DNA of 64,000 bases from contig JAUPFP010000011.1 in assembly GCA_036925085.1 (NCBI GenBank), positions 62,001-126,000 of the forward strand. The letters are read 5' to 3'. This DNA is from Brachycybe producta. Taxonomy: Eukaryota > Arthropoda > Diplopoda > Playtdesmida > Andrognathidae. The notes beneath the pieces were generated by a model. That model searched no databases. It saw nothing but the letters and a program-made list of their open reading frames with translations, and was not told the DNA's origin. Each line of letters begins with the position of its first letter. Within the stretch, counting starts at the first letter, position 1. The position numbers were made by a program, and so were the translations under genes. This document shows, one piece after another, positions 10,859 to 22,320 of this stretch.

Positions 10859-11555
10859 ATGTGAAAATATTTCATTTCCAATTTGTTTTTCATTAATTTC
10901 GGAAAATGACAAGATGGCGACGACGATTTCACTTTTTTTGAGAAGCGTACACTGTGAGCAAAAATACCTTTTGAGAACCACTGGCCATAAGGTTAAGCCT
11001 GTGTTACTTGGTATTATATTATGTGTGGACCATGTTATAATTGCCCGAGACACCCCCCCCCACCCCCTTTCAGATTTTAGTTAGCACTCGCACTTTTTCG
11101 GTCTGAGATTAGTTTTTTTTTTTTTTTTTTTCATTGTTATCAACTTTTTCTATTCTGAAATTGTTGCAATGAAACAATGGAGTTTATATTAAATTACAAA
11201 TTCATAACGTTTTTTGTTTTCAAGGTGTTTCAAATCCCGATTTAAATTCAATTCATTGCATTAGTTTTCATCTATGCTTTGTTTGAAACAATATTCTAAT
11301 GATAATAAAACCACTGGAGGGAGTACTTTGTAGTACGTTCCTATAGCTAGGTTAATCGGGAATGGTGTGAGCTATGTTTTTCTTTTTGTTTTATTTTAGT
11401 TTAGAATTAATTTTAAAATATATACAAAATGTTTCAACTTATTTGTTGTCAACTAATTGTTGTTATCTGACAACACTGCCTGAATTTGGGACGTCATTTG
11501 GCACCAGATTTGAACTACAACTGAAAAATTTTGACTGAAGAATTTTTCAGAATGT

Positions 11556-11601
11556 CCATCCATTTCAAACTTTCAAGTACTTGAAAGTTTGAAATGGATG
11601 G
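11556..11601. repeat. perfect 46-bp palindrome without loop
   Basis: CCATCCATTTCAAACTTTC then AAGT is followed directly by its exact reverse complement, centred on GTAC at 11577-11580. Arms of 23 bp, no mismatch and no spacer. Confidence 0.85.
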
Positions 11602-11795
11602 GGTAAAGTAATAAATGGCGTATATGACCATGCTTGGGAACTATTTATTGAACAAAACAAAAGGGCAAAACAAAGTTTAGAATGAATCATGTGATATTTA
11701 ATAACATTTTACATACATCTTGTATCGTTAGATGTATTAGTAGGGCCTACTGTGTAAAGTTATAAACAAACGACGTATACCTGCCTCATCATTCT

Positions 11796-12132
11796 AAGGG
11801 TACGATCAGACTGCTCGTGCTCGTACGTTGACAGTTGAGTTACTCGAGAGGCTTTGACTCGTGTGACGACAACATTTTGATTACCAGCACAAGTTTTATT
11901 AACTTGCACTCATTGTTGAGATAAACGCCACCAGTACAGCGAGTCAACTAAACTGTGCTGGGCCCCGTCTAATGACTTGCAGGGCTTGACGAACACCTCT
12001 TTGGTGTATCCTGGCTTGCGTTACTCGTGCTGCTTGTATCACTGTGTGTTTTTGAGTCCGTACACATTACTCGGGCTTGTCGACGAGCCACCTCACCGAG
12101 TACGAGCACGGTTAGGCTTGAACGCACACTAA
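11796..12132. mobile_element. CpG-rich TIR element
   Basis: AAGGGTACGATCAGACTG then CTCGTGCTCGTACG at the left pairs imperfectly with CGAGTACGAGCACGG then CTTGAACGCACACTAA at the right. The interior is unusually rich in CTCGTG and CGAG motifs compared with its surroundings. About 337 bp, non-coding, no clear TSD. Confidence 0.5.
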
Positions 12133-12170
12133 GAAGAAGCTCGTGAAGTCATTTAGGATTGCCAATCAAA

Positions 12171-12300
12171 TTTAGGATTGTGTCATTTAGTCTATTAGAA
12201 AAAAAGGGTGATAAATATTTTTAACAATTTAAACCAAAAGTTTCTTGAATTCTTTTGTTATTACTCCTTTTTTCTCTTAAAAAATGACACAATCCGAAAT
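12171..12300. mobile_element. hairpin MITE family L, copy 1
   Basis: TTAGGATTGTGTCATTTAGT near 12172 pairs with the inverse AAAAAATGACACAATCCG near 12280-12296; arms about 45 bp. The left arm is also present at 40767. Confidence 0.55.
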
Positions 12301-13737
12301 TTTTCGTACTAAACGACGTAACGATACTTTTCTTCGCTTGGAGCAATATACACCAGGTGTATAAATAGTTTTTGTTTGTTCTTAATATAGCTTTATTTAT
12401 TTTTAATTGTTGAATTTGGATGTTTGTTTCGTTATGGAAAGTTAATTTGGCAACGTTTTTCTCTGACCCATCCATGTTTTAATTAGCTGTTTTTTTTTTC
12501 ATTCGTTTTTTTTTTAAATACAAATGAATAAATTATATAGTCCAATCGAAATGAAATTACTTTTGAAACGAAGAAGTGATTAAATAAGCTGAATCAGTGT
12601 TTCTAGAATATAAGCAGTTTTAAGAAAATATAATTTCGAATAAACGATTCAATTAAATATGCGACATTTAGATGATGTGTACATATATATTTAAAAACTA
12701 TAAAAGAAAATTCCAGGTAAACATCTAATTGTCGCTATGCATTTATTCTGGCACACGTTTTAGATGTTTTTAGTTCTATACACATGTTTTCTGTGATCTA
12801 TGATGACTTGATGAGTGTGTATTGAAGTCTGTATTCCAGGAATCCAGGGTTGAGAAGGTTTTTCCCCACTAGTGGGGTTTTACCCTAGTTGGAACTGCAG
12901 GGCTATATCAAAAACGAAATTTTTCTCACTTTCTTATTGCTAATTTACACAAGAATTAAAATAAAGATTTCTTAAGCATAACTGAACTTGTATTAAAGAG
13001 TGCTAAATAGAAAAATACTTGTATAAATGCAAGATAGATGGCGCCTGCAACCTCCATAGGTGGCAAACGCAGCCTTTTAGCTCTAAAAGCGTCCAAAACA
13101 ACCCTATTATCAGCACGTAGGCAAACTTACCCAGAACAACATATAAGTGAAGACAGCACGACGTAGAAATAGTGACGCAATTAAAAGTTTGCCACGTGGA
13201 AAAAAGGAAAGTGAGTGACAAAGAGTTGAAGAGTGTCAGTACATTTCTATGGGAGGAGTGCTAGTAGATTCATAAACATATTGAACACTTTGTCGTACCT
13301 TGGAAATTCAGTTAATAAAAGGGCAATTTTGTGATATTTTTATTTAATAACACTAAACTGATTTTCATATTTTCTGCTAGTCTTTTGTAGGTCTATTCAA
13401 AAGGGGGGTAGTCATTTGAATGTTTTCTTCATTGAAGGGACTAGTACTTAACATTATAAAACTATGAACTTAACACTGTTTACTACTCAGTGCTCATAGA
13501 ACTTGACAAGCTGATTCATAGCTCTGAAGCATTGAAATGGGATATCTTATGAAAGTAACCAAAGTTGACCAGCAGTTAGATTACATAGGGTTCTAGCATT
13601 TGGAGCATGGTGGCGTCAAGCAGGAGGGGGTACCTTACTAGGAAACGGGTGAGGTGGCCAGGACCCATCACACTTTATTGTAGTTAACTATAACTATAAG
13701 GATGTTATGGCCTTTTTCCCACCTGAGCATTGCTGAT
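12301..13737. other. no recognisable gene or shared repeat
   Basis: Has a small inverted pair around CCCCACTAGTGGGG (12864-12880). Minus-strand ORFs of 72-84 codons were not recognised. Confidence 0.45.
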
Positions 13738-13920
13738 GACAGGCATGTAAAGACAGGTAGATACAGTCGTTTGCCCCTCCCTTTTATGAGCATCAGACCA
13801 AATGTCAACCAACTGGAAATTGAAAAGGGCGGGGCATGTGACACCAGAATACATAGCAAGCCAATTAGAAGTTGCCAGTCCTCATAAAAGGGGCAGGGCA
13901 AATGACTGGATGGTGGGCTG
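13738..13920. mobile_element. GC-box MITE family F, copy F1
   Basis: GACAGGCATGTAAAGACAGG, then TTTGCCCCTCCCTTTTATGA at the left; TCATAAAAGGGGCAGGGCA at the right. The core has CAACCAACTGGAAATTGAAA and GGGCGGGGCATGTGACA. The right terminus is decayed. It is related to F2 also in its variable arm (GATACAGTCGT). Confidence 0.65.
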
Positions 13921-13959
13921 AAGCCTCTTTTCTTTAATCCCACTGTTTAGGGATGAGAA

Positions 13960-14480
13960 CTTAAACACAACACACACAATTCTTGAGGTAGATAAAACTC
14001 TTTACTGTTCGTTTACATTCTCTCTCTTATAACTTGTGCGTATACATAATATAATATAACTTTGTGATTACAATCTCTGAAATCGAACTCTACTCTTCAA
14101 GTCAGAACTCTCTAGTTCAAACTTACTCTCTGAACTGTTAAACTGGAACTGTCCTCTACAATTCTCTATATCGAACTGTCCTCAAACACAAGTCTCCTAG
14201 CACCTTCATTCGGTCACTGGGGAGGGGCGACTGTCACCTCAGGGCTCGATGAGTGGCCAACTGGGCCAATCATTGCCCTGGGCTGAGAATATTACCTTAT
14301 AAGGAAAGGCATTTTTGGGACTCTTTTCCCAATTTCTCACGGTTCCACTTGGTTCCTCGAATTCACTAAGAATTTGGGCCACCCAAGTCTGGACATCTGT
14401 GCACCAAGGGGTGCCATACTGAAAGAAAGGAATTTCTACTTTGCGTTCCACCATTCTGTAAATACAGGGTGTCACATTTC
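13960..14480 (-). other. possible LTR-like segment with an unidentified ORF
   Basis: On the minus strand a 78-codon ORF (14475 to 14239, ending NDWPSWPLIEP) is followed by about 280 bp with repeated AGGACAGTTC / AGAGTTC motifs, ending GTGTTTAAGTTCTCATCCC then TAAACA. The arrangement recalls the end of a polyprotein before a 3' LTR, but no second LTR, PBS or known domain was seen. Confidence 0.2.
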
Positions 14481-14922
14481 TAACATTTCTTTAACTTTGC
14501 ATTGTTTGCTACATGTGGTTTTACATTAAAAAATAGGTTGCCCTGCACCCAGGATCTAAAATTAAAAACTAAACGTGTGTAGGATCTACTGGGGACGACC
14601 TTTCTCGAAGGCTATACTTGTTGTTGACTGACTACGAATAAAATGTTTTTGTTGACAATAACTTATGATAAAAATTTACCTTGCAAAAAGCCTTTCTATG
14701 TGGAAATCAAGATTCACCACTTATTAATTCCTATTCCTCTTATTTATTAAATTATTATTATCTATATTCGTACGAAAATATTTGCCTATAATATACAATA
14801 TATGCTAGACTGTTGCAATTTCCACTGGCTGATAATGTGATTTATTTCTGTTTCTTTGTGTCATTCTAGTTTTAACACCTTCATCATTATATAAGAACAT
14901 AACTTCACGGTGGGAGGGAGAA

Positions 14923-15012
14923 ATGGAGAGGGTCAGCGTTCCAAACGATTGGGAATTCACGCACATTTCTAGATTAATTTCTGACGTATTTGGAGGCCTT
15001 CAAAGTCCAAGG
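14923..15012 (+). CDS. weak exon candidate, unidentified
   Basis: A short ORF begins at an ATG in a purine-rich context and reads MERVSVPNDWEFTHISRLIS and onward for about 30 natural-looking residues. It then reaches AAG|GTTTGT at about 15011, which could serve as a weak donor. No clear acceptor, promoter or homologue was recognised. It is listed only because composition and the possible splice site coincide; chance is quite possible. Confidence 0.12.
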
Positions 15013-15303
15013 TTTGTTTCTTTTTTTTGTTGTTTTCTTTTAAGAAAATCTGAGAAAAACGGGCAAGGGTATGGAGGCCCAGACGGGCCCATGTGTTGGT
15101 CTCTTTAAGTAAAGAATAACATTTGTGACTATATAAATATGTGTCATTTTGACGTTTTCATTGCGTCACTTGTCAAGTTTAATTTTATTTCTAATTTCAT
15201 TGTCGTTAATTATTATTCGTCCTCTCGAGTCTCGAGCATTGTACTGGAGTTATTGCTTCAGTGAATTTGTTTCATACTGTGAGTATGTTTAGTAATTGTT
15301 TCG

Positions 15304-15305
<2 letters not shown>

Positions 15306-15346
<41 letters not shown>
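15306..15346. repeat. TTA trinucleotide microsatellite
   Basis: About 13 uninterrupted TTA/ATT units, followed directly by ACTAGTGGGGTAACCCGTC and its short inverse ATAAATGACGGG, which forms a small stem. Confidence 0.9.
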
Positions 15347-15348
<2 letters not shown>

Positions 15349-15468
15349 CTAGTGGGGTAACCCGTCATAAATGACGGGAGCATCTAGTTTCTTTTTGTGT
15401 GACTGTCCGGTTGTGAAGCAATTCGCCTTGACCACTTGTGTTTTTTATAAGCACCTTAATATTGTTAT

Positions 15469-15710
15469 AGGTATGTGAAGACAGGGAGATACAGTCGTGT
15501 GCCCCGCCCCTTTATGACTGTCAGACCAAATATCAACCAATTGGAAATTGAAAAGAACGGGGCATGTGACGTCAGACCAAATAACAACCAATTCAAAATT
15601 GAAAAGAACGGGGCATGTGACATCAGACGACATAAAATAATTATAAGTTGCTGGCCCTCATAAAAAGGTGGGGAAAACGACTGTATTTTACTGTCTTTAC
15701 TTGCCTGTCC
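15469..15710. mobile_element. GC-box MITE family F, copy F2
   Basis: Arms contain AGACAGGGAGATACAGTCG and GTGCCCCGCCCCTTTATGA, with inverse ACTGTCTTTACTTGCCTGTC at the right. The internal CAATTGGAAATTGAAAAG and ACGGGGCATGTGACGTCAGA block is duplicated in tandem (15525-15585, 15590-15630). It lies next to the S1 satellite region. Confidence 0.7.
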
Positions 15711-15823
15711 TTACTATTGTTTGGATTCTTGGATCGGGAGAGTGCAACATAAAGTTGACCATGAGAAAAAAAGCAGTTCATTTAAATTTCAATCTGATTA
15801 AGTTTTTGTCCTAAAACAATTTA

Positions 15824-17165
15824 CCCTAAAGAAACATTTGCCCTAAAGGGAGATATTGCCCTAAAGGGACATTTGCCCTAAAGGGAGATATTGCCCTAAA
15901 GGGAGATATTGCCCTAAAGGGAGATATTGCCCTAAAGGGAGATATTGCCCTAAAGGGAGATATTGCCCTAAAGGGAGATATTGTCCTAAAGGGAGATATT
16001 GCCCTAAAGGGAGATATTGCCCTAAAGGGAGATATTGCCCTAAAGGGAGATATTGCCCTAAAGGGAGATATTGCCCTAAAGGGAGATATTGCCCTAAAGG
16101 GAGATATTGCCCTAAAGGGACATTTGCCCTAAAGGGACATTTGCCCTAAAGGGACATTTGCCCTAAAGGGACATTTGCCCTAAAGGGACATTTGCCCTAA
16201 AGGGACATTTGCCCTAAAGGGACATTTGCCCTAAAGGGACATTTGCCCTAAAGGGACATTTGCCCTAAAGGGACATTTGCCCTAAAGGGACATTTGCCCT
16301 AAAGGGAGATATTGCCCTAAAGGGAGATATTGCCCTAAAGGGAGATATTGCCCTAAAGGGAGATATTGCCCTAAAGGGAGATATTGCCCTAAAGGGAGAT
16401 ATTGCCCTAAAGGGAGATATTGCCCTAAAGAGACATTTGCCCTAAAGGGAGATATTGCCCTAAAGGGAGATATTGCCCTAAAGGGAGATATTGCCCTAAA
16501 GGGAGATATTGCCCTAAAGGGAGATATTGCCCTAAAGGGAGATATTGCCCTAAAGGGAGATATTGCCCTAAAGGGAGATATTGCCCTAAAGGGAGATATT
16601 GCCCTAAAGGGAGATATTGCCCTAAAGGGAGATATTGCCCTAAAGGGAGATATTGCCCTAAAGGGAGATATTGCCCTAAAGGGAGATATTGCCCTAAAGG
16701 GAGATATTGCCCTAAAGGGAGATATTGCCCTAAAGGGAGATATTGCCCTAAAGGGAGATATTGCCCTAAAGGGAGATATTGCCCTAAAGGGAGATATTGC
16801 CCTAAAGGGAGATATTGCCCTAAAGGGAGATATTGCCCTAAAGGGAGATATTGCCCTAAAGGGAGATATTGCCCTAAAAAGACATTTGCCCTAAAAAGAC
16901 ATTTGCCCTAAAAAGACATTTGCCCTAAAAAGACATTTGCCCTAAAAAGACATTTGCCCTAAAAAGACATTTGCCCTAAAAGGACATTTGCCCTAAAAGG
17001 ACATTTGCCCTAAAGGGACATTTGCCCTAAAGGGACATTTGCCCTAAAGGGACATTTGCCCTAAAGGGACATTTGCCCTAAAGGGACATTTGCCCTAAAG
17101 GGACATTTGCCCTAAAGGGACATTTGCCCTAAAAAAACATTTGCCCTAAGGAGATGTTCCCCTAA
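15824..17165. repeat. satellite S1, alternating 17- and 18-bp units
   Basis: Roughly 75 head-to-tail copies of two related units: 18-mer CCCTAAAGGGAGATATTG and 17-mer CCCTAAAGGGACATTTG. They occur in blocks: mostly 18-mers to about 16110, 17-mers to about 16305, 18-mers to about 16870, then 17-mers including an AAAAGACATTTG sub-block to about 17140. The near-palindrome CCCTAAAGGG is invariant in most units. Block structure indicates local amplification of variants by unequal exchange or replication slippage. Non-coding. Confidence 0.97.
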
Positions 17166-17179
17166 TGAGTAGTCTAAAT

Positions 17180-17440
17180 ATACAGTAATTGGTTTTAGGG
17201 CATATGTTCTTTGAGGGCAAATAGTTTTAGGCAAATGTTTTTAAGGGCAAGTGGTTTTAGGGCAAGTTGTTTTAGAGCAAATGTTCTATTAGAGTAAATA
17301 GTTTTAGGGTAAATGGTTTTAGGGCAAGTGTTCCTTGAGGGCAAATAGTTTTAGGGCAATGGTTTTAGGGCAAATGTTCTATTAGGGTAAATGGTTTTAA
17401 GGAAAATGTTCCATTAGGGTTAATTGTTTTTATGGCACAA
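17180..17440. repeat. degenerate, inverted S1-like units
   Basis: About 14 diverged units of the form GGTTTTAGGGCAAATG(TT), that is, the S1 CATTTGCCCTAAA motif on the opposite strand. They are far more diverged than S1, so the array probably seeded from, or flipped relative to, an older repeat. Confidence 0.85.
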
Positions 17441-17549
17441 TTGCCTGTGATAAACTGTAGTTTAATTTTGCTACTATTATCCCCTCCCCTTTTTATATTT
17501 GAAATAGAAAATGTGTTTTTCATTTTCTCTGATGTGCGCATGCGCGTCG

Positions 17550-17680
17550 TTTTTTTTTTTTTTTTTTTACTAATTTCATTTCAATTTCAGTCACCCCCTC
17601 CCACTTTTCCTCCCTCCACGTTTCTCTCTCGCCCCCCCCCCCCCCTTCTACACTTTCCATCCAACCTTTCCCCCTCTCCA
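17550..17680. repeat. polypyrimidine tract
   Basis: A T run at 17550-17569 and a C-rich/CT-rich tract to 17680. No coding potential. Confidence 0.8.
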
Positions 17681-18366
17681 ATTTAATATCATGGGGTTCT
17701 TGGTTGGGAAGGGTGCAACATATAGTTGACCTTGAGAAAAAAAAAAGCTGTTCATTTCTTCATTTATTTAAATTTATATAAATTCCGATGTGCTTCAATG
17801 GTTGTACAGCGTTATTTCAGACAGAAAGACAGACAGACAGATACACAGACCTGGGATATTATATATATAATTATTGTTATTATAATTATTATTATTAACA
17901 TTACTATAGAACCTACAAGGCTTCCTAATTTTTTTTTTTTTGTTTTGACAATGTAAACGTAGATGTGGTCAAAAATCTTGCTATCGGAGGAAGTCGTTAT
18001 GTATATCACTGCTATAGTCTCTCCATGCATGACCCCGTGGCCATAAAGTAACCAATATAGTATTCCAATTGACTGAATGGAACGTTTGATCTAATTAGGC
18101 CTTTAGCAAATGAGGCAGCAATTTCTTCCAATCGCTGCTTGCAATGGCGGAATGTGATCTTCATGATTGCTTGCAGCACATATTTAGCTATTGAAAGCAA
18201 CCATTTTCAGGTAGCAAATGCTGCGTTGCTTATATCGACCAGAGATGAATGCCTACGACAAGACGAAGCAGCATCACAATTTGCACATGTGCAGATCACA
18301 AAAAAAAAAAGAGACCTTCACTGGTGGATACAGGATTAAATACCTTAATTAGAAACTTGAAAACTA

Positions 18367-18712
18367 AGGCTGTACCGATCTGATTTTTGCCGATTTACTG
18401 CTAATTGGCAAAAATCGGATCCTGGGAACAAATGTTAACCAATTTCCGATCATTAACGCACTCAACAATTAGGTCCCGTTTTGCTAAAATCTAACTTGGT
18501 CTGAGCAGCTTTGGAGAGAGGGGTCGATCAATTGCCCTCCTCCAGCTCGTATGGCTGTGTATACAGTCTGTACCAAAAATCGGCTGTGAAACAAACTCCA
18601 GCAGCAAAAATCGGCATGATCGGCTTAGTTAAATCGATCGGCATGCTAATTTATTTTTTGTGTGATCGGTTCAGTATTTGCCTGGTAAAAAAAAGTGTGA
18701 TCGGTACAGCCT
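18367..18712. mobile_element. TA-flanked TIR element
   Basis: AGGCTGTACCGATC...GATCGGTACAGCCT with TA at 18365-18366 and 18713-18714. Subterminal repeats CAAAAATCGG and GTGATCGG recur inside. 346 bp; the 122-codon ORF running through its right end (18511-18879) is unrecognised and probably fortuitous. Confidence 0.75.
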
Positions 18713-18714
18713 TA

Positions 18715-19315
18715 CTTATTGAAAACATGCTGCTTTATTTGCTTATAGTTCAGATAAGGAGCATGCTTAATGAAATTTACTGGTTTGTTAACTGTGATGT
18801 CGAAATAATATTTTACCTTCAATTGCTGTCTCGTTTCCTACCGGCCTATGGATTTCAATTGTCAGGTGGCTCGTTTTAGATTAGCAAACTGACTAGTGTG
18901 TTATAAGGATTTTGCTGTGCGGCGCCAACACACACCGAATGCAAAAAGCTGGCACTGACATAAATTGTATCTGTTTCTATAATATTTTCTACGACATATA
19001 CAACGATGTTCATGTATACCAGGATATAACTTTCTAAAATAGGTGCTCTATGTTTAAATACTTATAAAGTAATAATTATTGAACCATTTTAAACATTATA
19101 TCAGGTTTCAAAATGCAGGTAATGGGTGGTATTTACGTGTCACTGTGCAAAACCTGATCAACGTTATGACATAACTTATAGTTAAGTCCGAAAAGTAGAC
19201 CTTCTTGTTGTCCTGATCGCTAGAGTTGCAACAGTTCCATTCTGGTAACAAATTACAGATTACAAATCTCTTGAACATATAATCTAGTTTTACACAATGA
19301 AGCACTTAATTATTC
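18715..19315. other. unassigned sequence before the LINE relic
   Basis: May include the diverged 5' portion of the retrotransposon relic at 19316, but no motif could be read. Confidence 0.4.
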
Positions 19316-19945
19316 CTAAACTAATCTATGAAAGTCGGCATTGTTTTAGAAAAGGCCAACCATGTGACACTCAGTTTGCACTGTTTGTACAAGACATTAA
19401 AGCTGGATAATCAGTCTGAATTTGATTTAATATTTTTGGACTTTGCAAAGGCTTTTGATACAGTAAAGCATTCCCTGTTGATTAGCAATTTAGTATCTTA
19501 TATCGTCTTTCCTAAGCCCCTAAGCCGTAGACAACTGCATATCCAATTTCGTGATGTTTTCTCGGATTTTTCCAGGAAGCAACTCGGTTCCTCTTCTTTT
19601 TCTGTTATTCATAAATGAATTAGTCAATAATATGAGCCGCTGAGACTATTTAATGGTGCCAAATTGGACTATGTTCTTTATAGAAATAACAAAAGTAAAG
19701 ATGATGTTGAAGTTCTCTGAAAACATTTGCAACTAGTCAAATAATGGTGTTCACAGTGACATTTACAGCTCAAAAATAGTAAATGCAGGGTTGTGCATGT
19801 TTCCTGTAAGTGTATTCCAAGTAAAGTAGTTTATGTCATAGAGTGGTTTAATTATCCAGAGATTTACCTAGGAAGGAACACATAACTAAAGTAGTCAGCA
19901 AAGCCAAATTCCGGTTCATGAAAGCGTACAGTTAAAAACAATCAG
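19316..19945 (+). pseudogene. CR1/Jockey-type non-LTR retrotransposon reverse transcriptase relic
   Basis: Frame-broken remains of a reverse transcriptase. Around 19327-19390 the reading frames give HCFRKG followed by CDTQFALFVQDIK, matching the motif-2 region of CR1/Jockey-clade enzymes. At about 19415-19480 comes LDNQSEF then LIFLDFAKAFDTVKHSLL, the block carrying the first catalytic aspartate (FLDFAKAFDTV). About 19590-19625 gives PLLFLLFINELVNN in another frame, and later remnants (LQLKNSKCRVVHV near 19765) follow in order. The YADD block is lost or unrecognisable. Frameshifts, stops and small deletions show it is dead. The 5' end, the endonuclease domain and the 3' tail are absent here. 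Confidence 0.8.
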
Positions 19946-20403
19946 AGTCCTTTTTTGTTCATTTTTCAGAATGACAATTTCTAAGTTTCAAGTCAATCCA
20001 CAGGTTTTACAAATAAGCAATTGGTAAAGTAGTAATGCTTTAGAAGTATATTTATCGAACAAAGTTTAGGACAAAACATGAATATTTAATGACATTTTTT
20101 TTTTAAAAATGACATGGACCTTGATCATTCTTTCAAGCTATTTTCACTGAAACAGCCTCAATAATTGTGTCGTCCACAAACTTGTCATCACTTTCTTGGT
20201 CTCCAGGTTTTATCAGGTTGTCAGAATTGGGTAAAATATGTTTGCATAAGGGTTGACAAAAAATTGTGAGAAATGAGCACATAAAAAGGGCAAAAACAGT
20301 AGTGTTTCGCAACCTTATGTTTTGCACTGACTGGAGAACACAACAGGGAAGGTTACGCGAGTTTGAACTCTGATCATTTTTGTCTGGTTACGCATCTATC
20401 CTG
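19946..20403. other. unassigned sequence after the LINE relic
   Basis: Probably part of the decayed element tail at first; no motif recognised. Contains a short T run at 20097-20105. Confidence 0.4.
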
Positions 20404-21163
20404 ACACCGGATTCTTTGTGCGATACATTGTTGCGGGGGGACTGCTCCGATTCAATGCTGCGGGGCAGAATTGTAACTGACGTGATTCAGACCCGCAACA
20501 TTGTTCCGTGTCCACACCTACACTCAAGTGTTTCTTCCTCTTTCTTGCTTTCACCATGTAAATATCACCAGCGGAAGTGGCCCTTGCAATATGGGCCTAC
20601 ACGGTGATTCGTAAAGAGGGGCAAATTAAGCAGAAACAGTGGTGGGCACACAAGCTCTTCTCAGCTGAGAGCACATTCGGTTTAAGCCTTTTGGACACCC
20701 TGAATTTGGAGATGGGGCAGGATTTCTAAATTTCATTTTTTTTTTAGTTACCATTGTAGTCAGAAGACCAGAACTTCTCACAAACACAATTTATATAGAA
20801 GGTTCTCAATTAGTTTAACAATGGCACATCTGTTTTTAAATACTAGGCTTAAAAAACGACGTGGACCACTGAAAAAGACTCAAAGGGCTCAGTTTGCTTT
20901 TAATTATTAAAGACGTCTTTAATAATTAAAAGCAAACTGAGCTTTTTGAGTCTTTGTTCATGTTTCAACTTTCAAAAGACGTCCACACCATGAAATATCC
21001 CGCAACAATGTTGAAATGTTTCCAATTTCGATGCGGCTAAAAAAACATGAATCTGAGCTGCTGCGATTCAGCCCCACAACATTTCAACATTGTTTCGGGA
21101 CAGAATCGCAACAGACGAGATTCAGCCCCGCAACAATGTATCGCAACAAAGGATCCCGGTGTG
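20404..21163. mobile_element. 760-bp fold-back element with central palindrome
   Basis: ACACCGGATTCTTTGTGCG then ATACATTGTTGCGGGG at the left pairs with CCCCGCAACAATGTATCGC then AACAAAGGATCCCGGTGT at the right. Subterminal GATTCAG-CCCGCAACA blocks repeat in both arms. At the centre lies a palindrome of about 41-bp arms with no loop (20873-20956, centre GACGTC) containing TTTAATAATTAAAAGC. No coding sequence recognised. Confidence 0.75.
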
Positions 21164-22244
21164 TACTACCCTTTAGGCGACACCCGTTTTCTTTCAAGCT
21201 TATTTTTATGAAGACTATGACTTTTTTTCAAAGTTACGAATCACGATTTGAATCTGTAGGTAATATGCTACAAGATGGCGCAACCAGCTAATTTTTCTCC
21301 TCAAATGGACTCTGGTCATTTTCAGCCTTCACCTTTTTGTGTATGGCTTCTAGAAATGGATCGTGTAAACGTGGCATATGAGATTCAATACAACCACCAA
21401 AAATTAACAATATCATTTAGCGTACAAGCTGTAACACTGGGGAAATGTCGTACACATGAGCTTCTGAAAAATGTATTCAACTCATATTGTGCAAACGAAT
21501 ATTGTCGGTTATTTCCCAAAATGCATCGCTTTTACCCTAAAATTTATATGAAAAAAAGAACCTTGCATGTACTCTTAATATTATGATGCAGTTTCAACGA
21601 GAAATTAAGTTTCAAAACACAAAATTCCATTAGATCGTCATCATTTAATAGGATGGTTTCTCATTTCGTTTCTGAAACAATTAATCTTGATTGTCATTTT
21701 TCTTTTCTTTTATGAAAACGATTCTAGTTTTTTGTGTTATTATATAACGATTTCTTGTAACGAAACCATTTGAAAGTCTTCTGTGGTTATTTTTTTTTTT
21801 TTACGAAAAACCATTCAAGAATTAAGTTTTCGACACATTGACGTCATTGGAAAATTGAAATAGTTTTGACTTATTGTTGTATTTGTACTAAGTATAGGTG
21901 AATGATTAATCCAAACGTTCAATCTAGAAGAGAGAAAAATACTGTTCACACAAAGAAAAGAGAGATACTGAAACGTTCCAAATTTGGACTTCTGCCATTG
22001 CATTTCATGTTAACTTCAAATGATGAAAAAAACTTTCTCAGTGAAATAATAATAATAACTGGTGGTAGTTTGATTGTTCCATTTTGGGGGAAACAATTTA
22101 TTCATACGTAGAATATTATTATAGCTACTTTATTCTACTTTCATTGTTTTAATGTTTTATAATTTGCACGTATCGATATGTTCCATAGGTCTATATGGCA
22201 ACGCTTGTATCACTGTGTCACGACATATTATTTTAAGTGTCAAC
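21164..22244. other. unassigned sequence with one 103-codon ORF
   Basis: The ORF at 21275-21586 (MAQPANFSPQMDSGHFQPSP at its start) has mixed composition but no recognised domain and no clear splice sites; it is treated as unproven. Confidence 0.35.
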
Positions 22245-22283
22245 TGTTTATTCAATGCTGGCTTATGCCAGCATTGAATAAAC

Positions 22284-22284
<1 letters not shown>
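22245..22284. repeat. 18-bp-arm hairpin next to TA/CA microsatellites
   Basis: TGTTTATTCAATGCTGGC, loop TTAT, exact inverse. It is followed by (TA)n at 22285-22308 and (CA)n to about 22330. Stem length and tight loop could act as a transcribed hairpin or mark an end of a small inverted repeat; no evidence decides. Confidence 0.8.

Positions 22285-22320
<36 letters not shown>

Larger units (their letters stand above)
15725..17775. repeat. direct repeats flanking the S1 array
   Basis: A segment of about 65 bp with GTGCAACATAAAGTTGACC, ATGAGAAAAAAAGC and GTTCATTT at 15741-15790 recurs at 17711-17770 in the same orientation (GTGCAACATATAGTTGACC, TTGAGAAAA...GCTGTTCATTT). S1 and its degenerate inverted tail lie exactly between them. 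The copies may be part of one disrupted element or a duplication that carried the array. Confidence 0.75.

Noticed and set aside
15824-17165. CRISPR-like array
   Set aside because: The repeats are head-to-tail with no unique spacers, and the setting is eukaryotic. It is a satellite.
18511-18879. 122-codon ORF
   Set aside because: It starts inside the TA-flanked TIR element at 18367-18712 and continues past its end; not a plausible gene.
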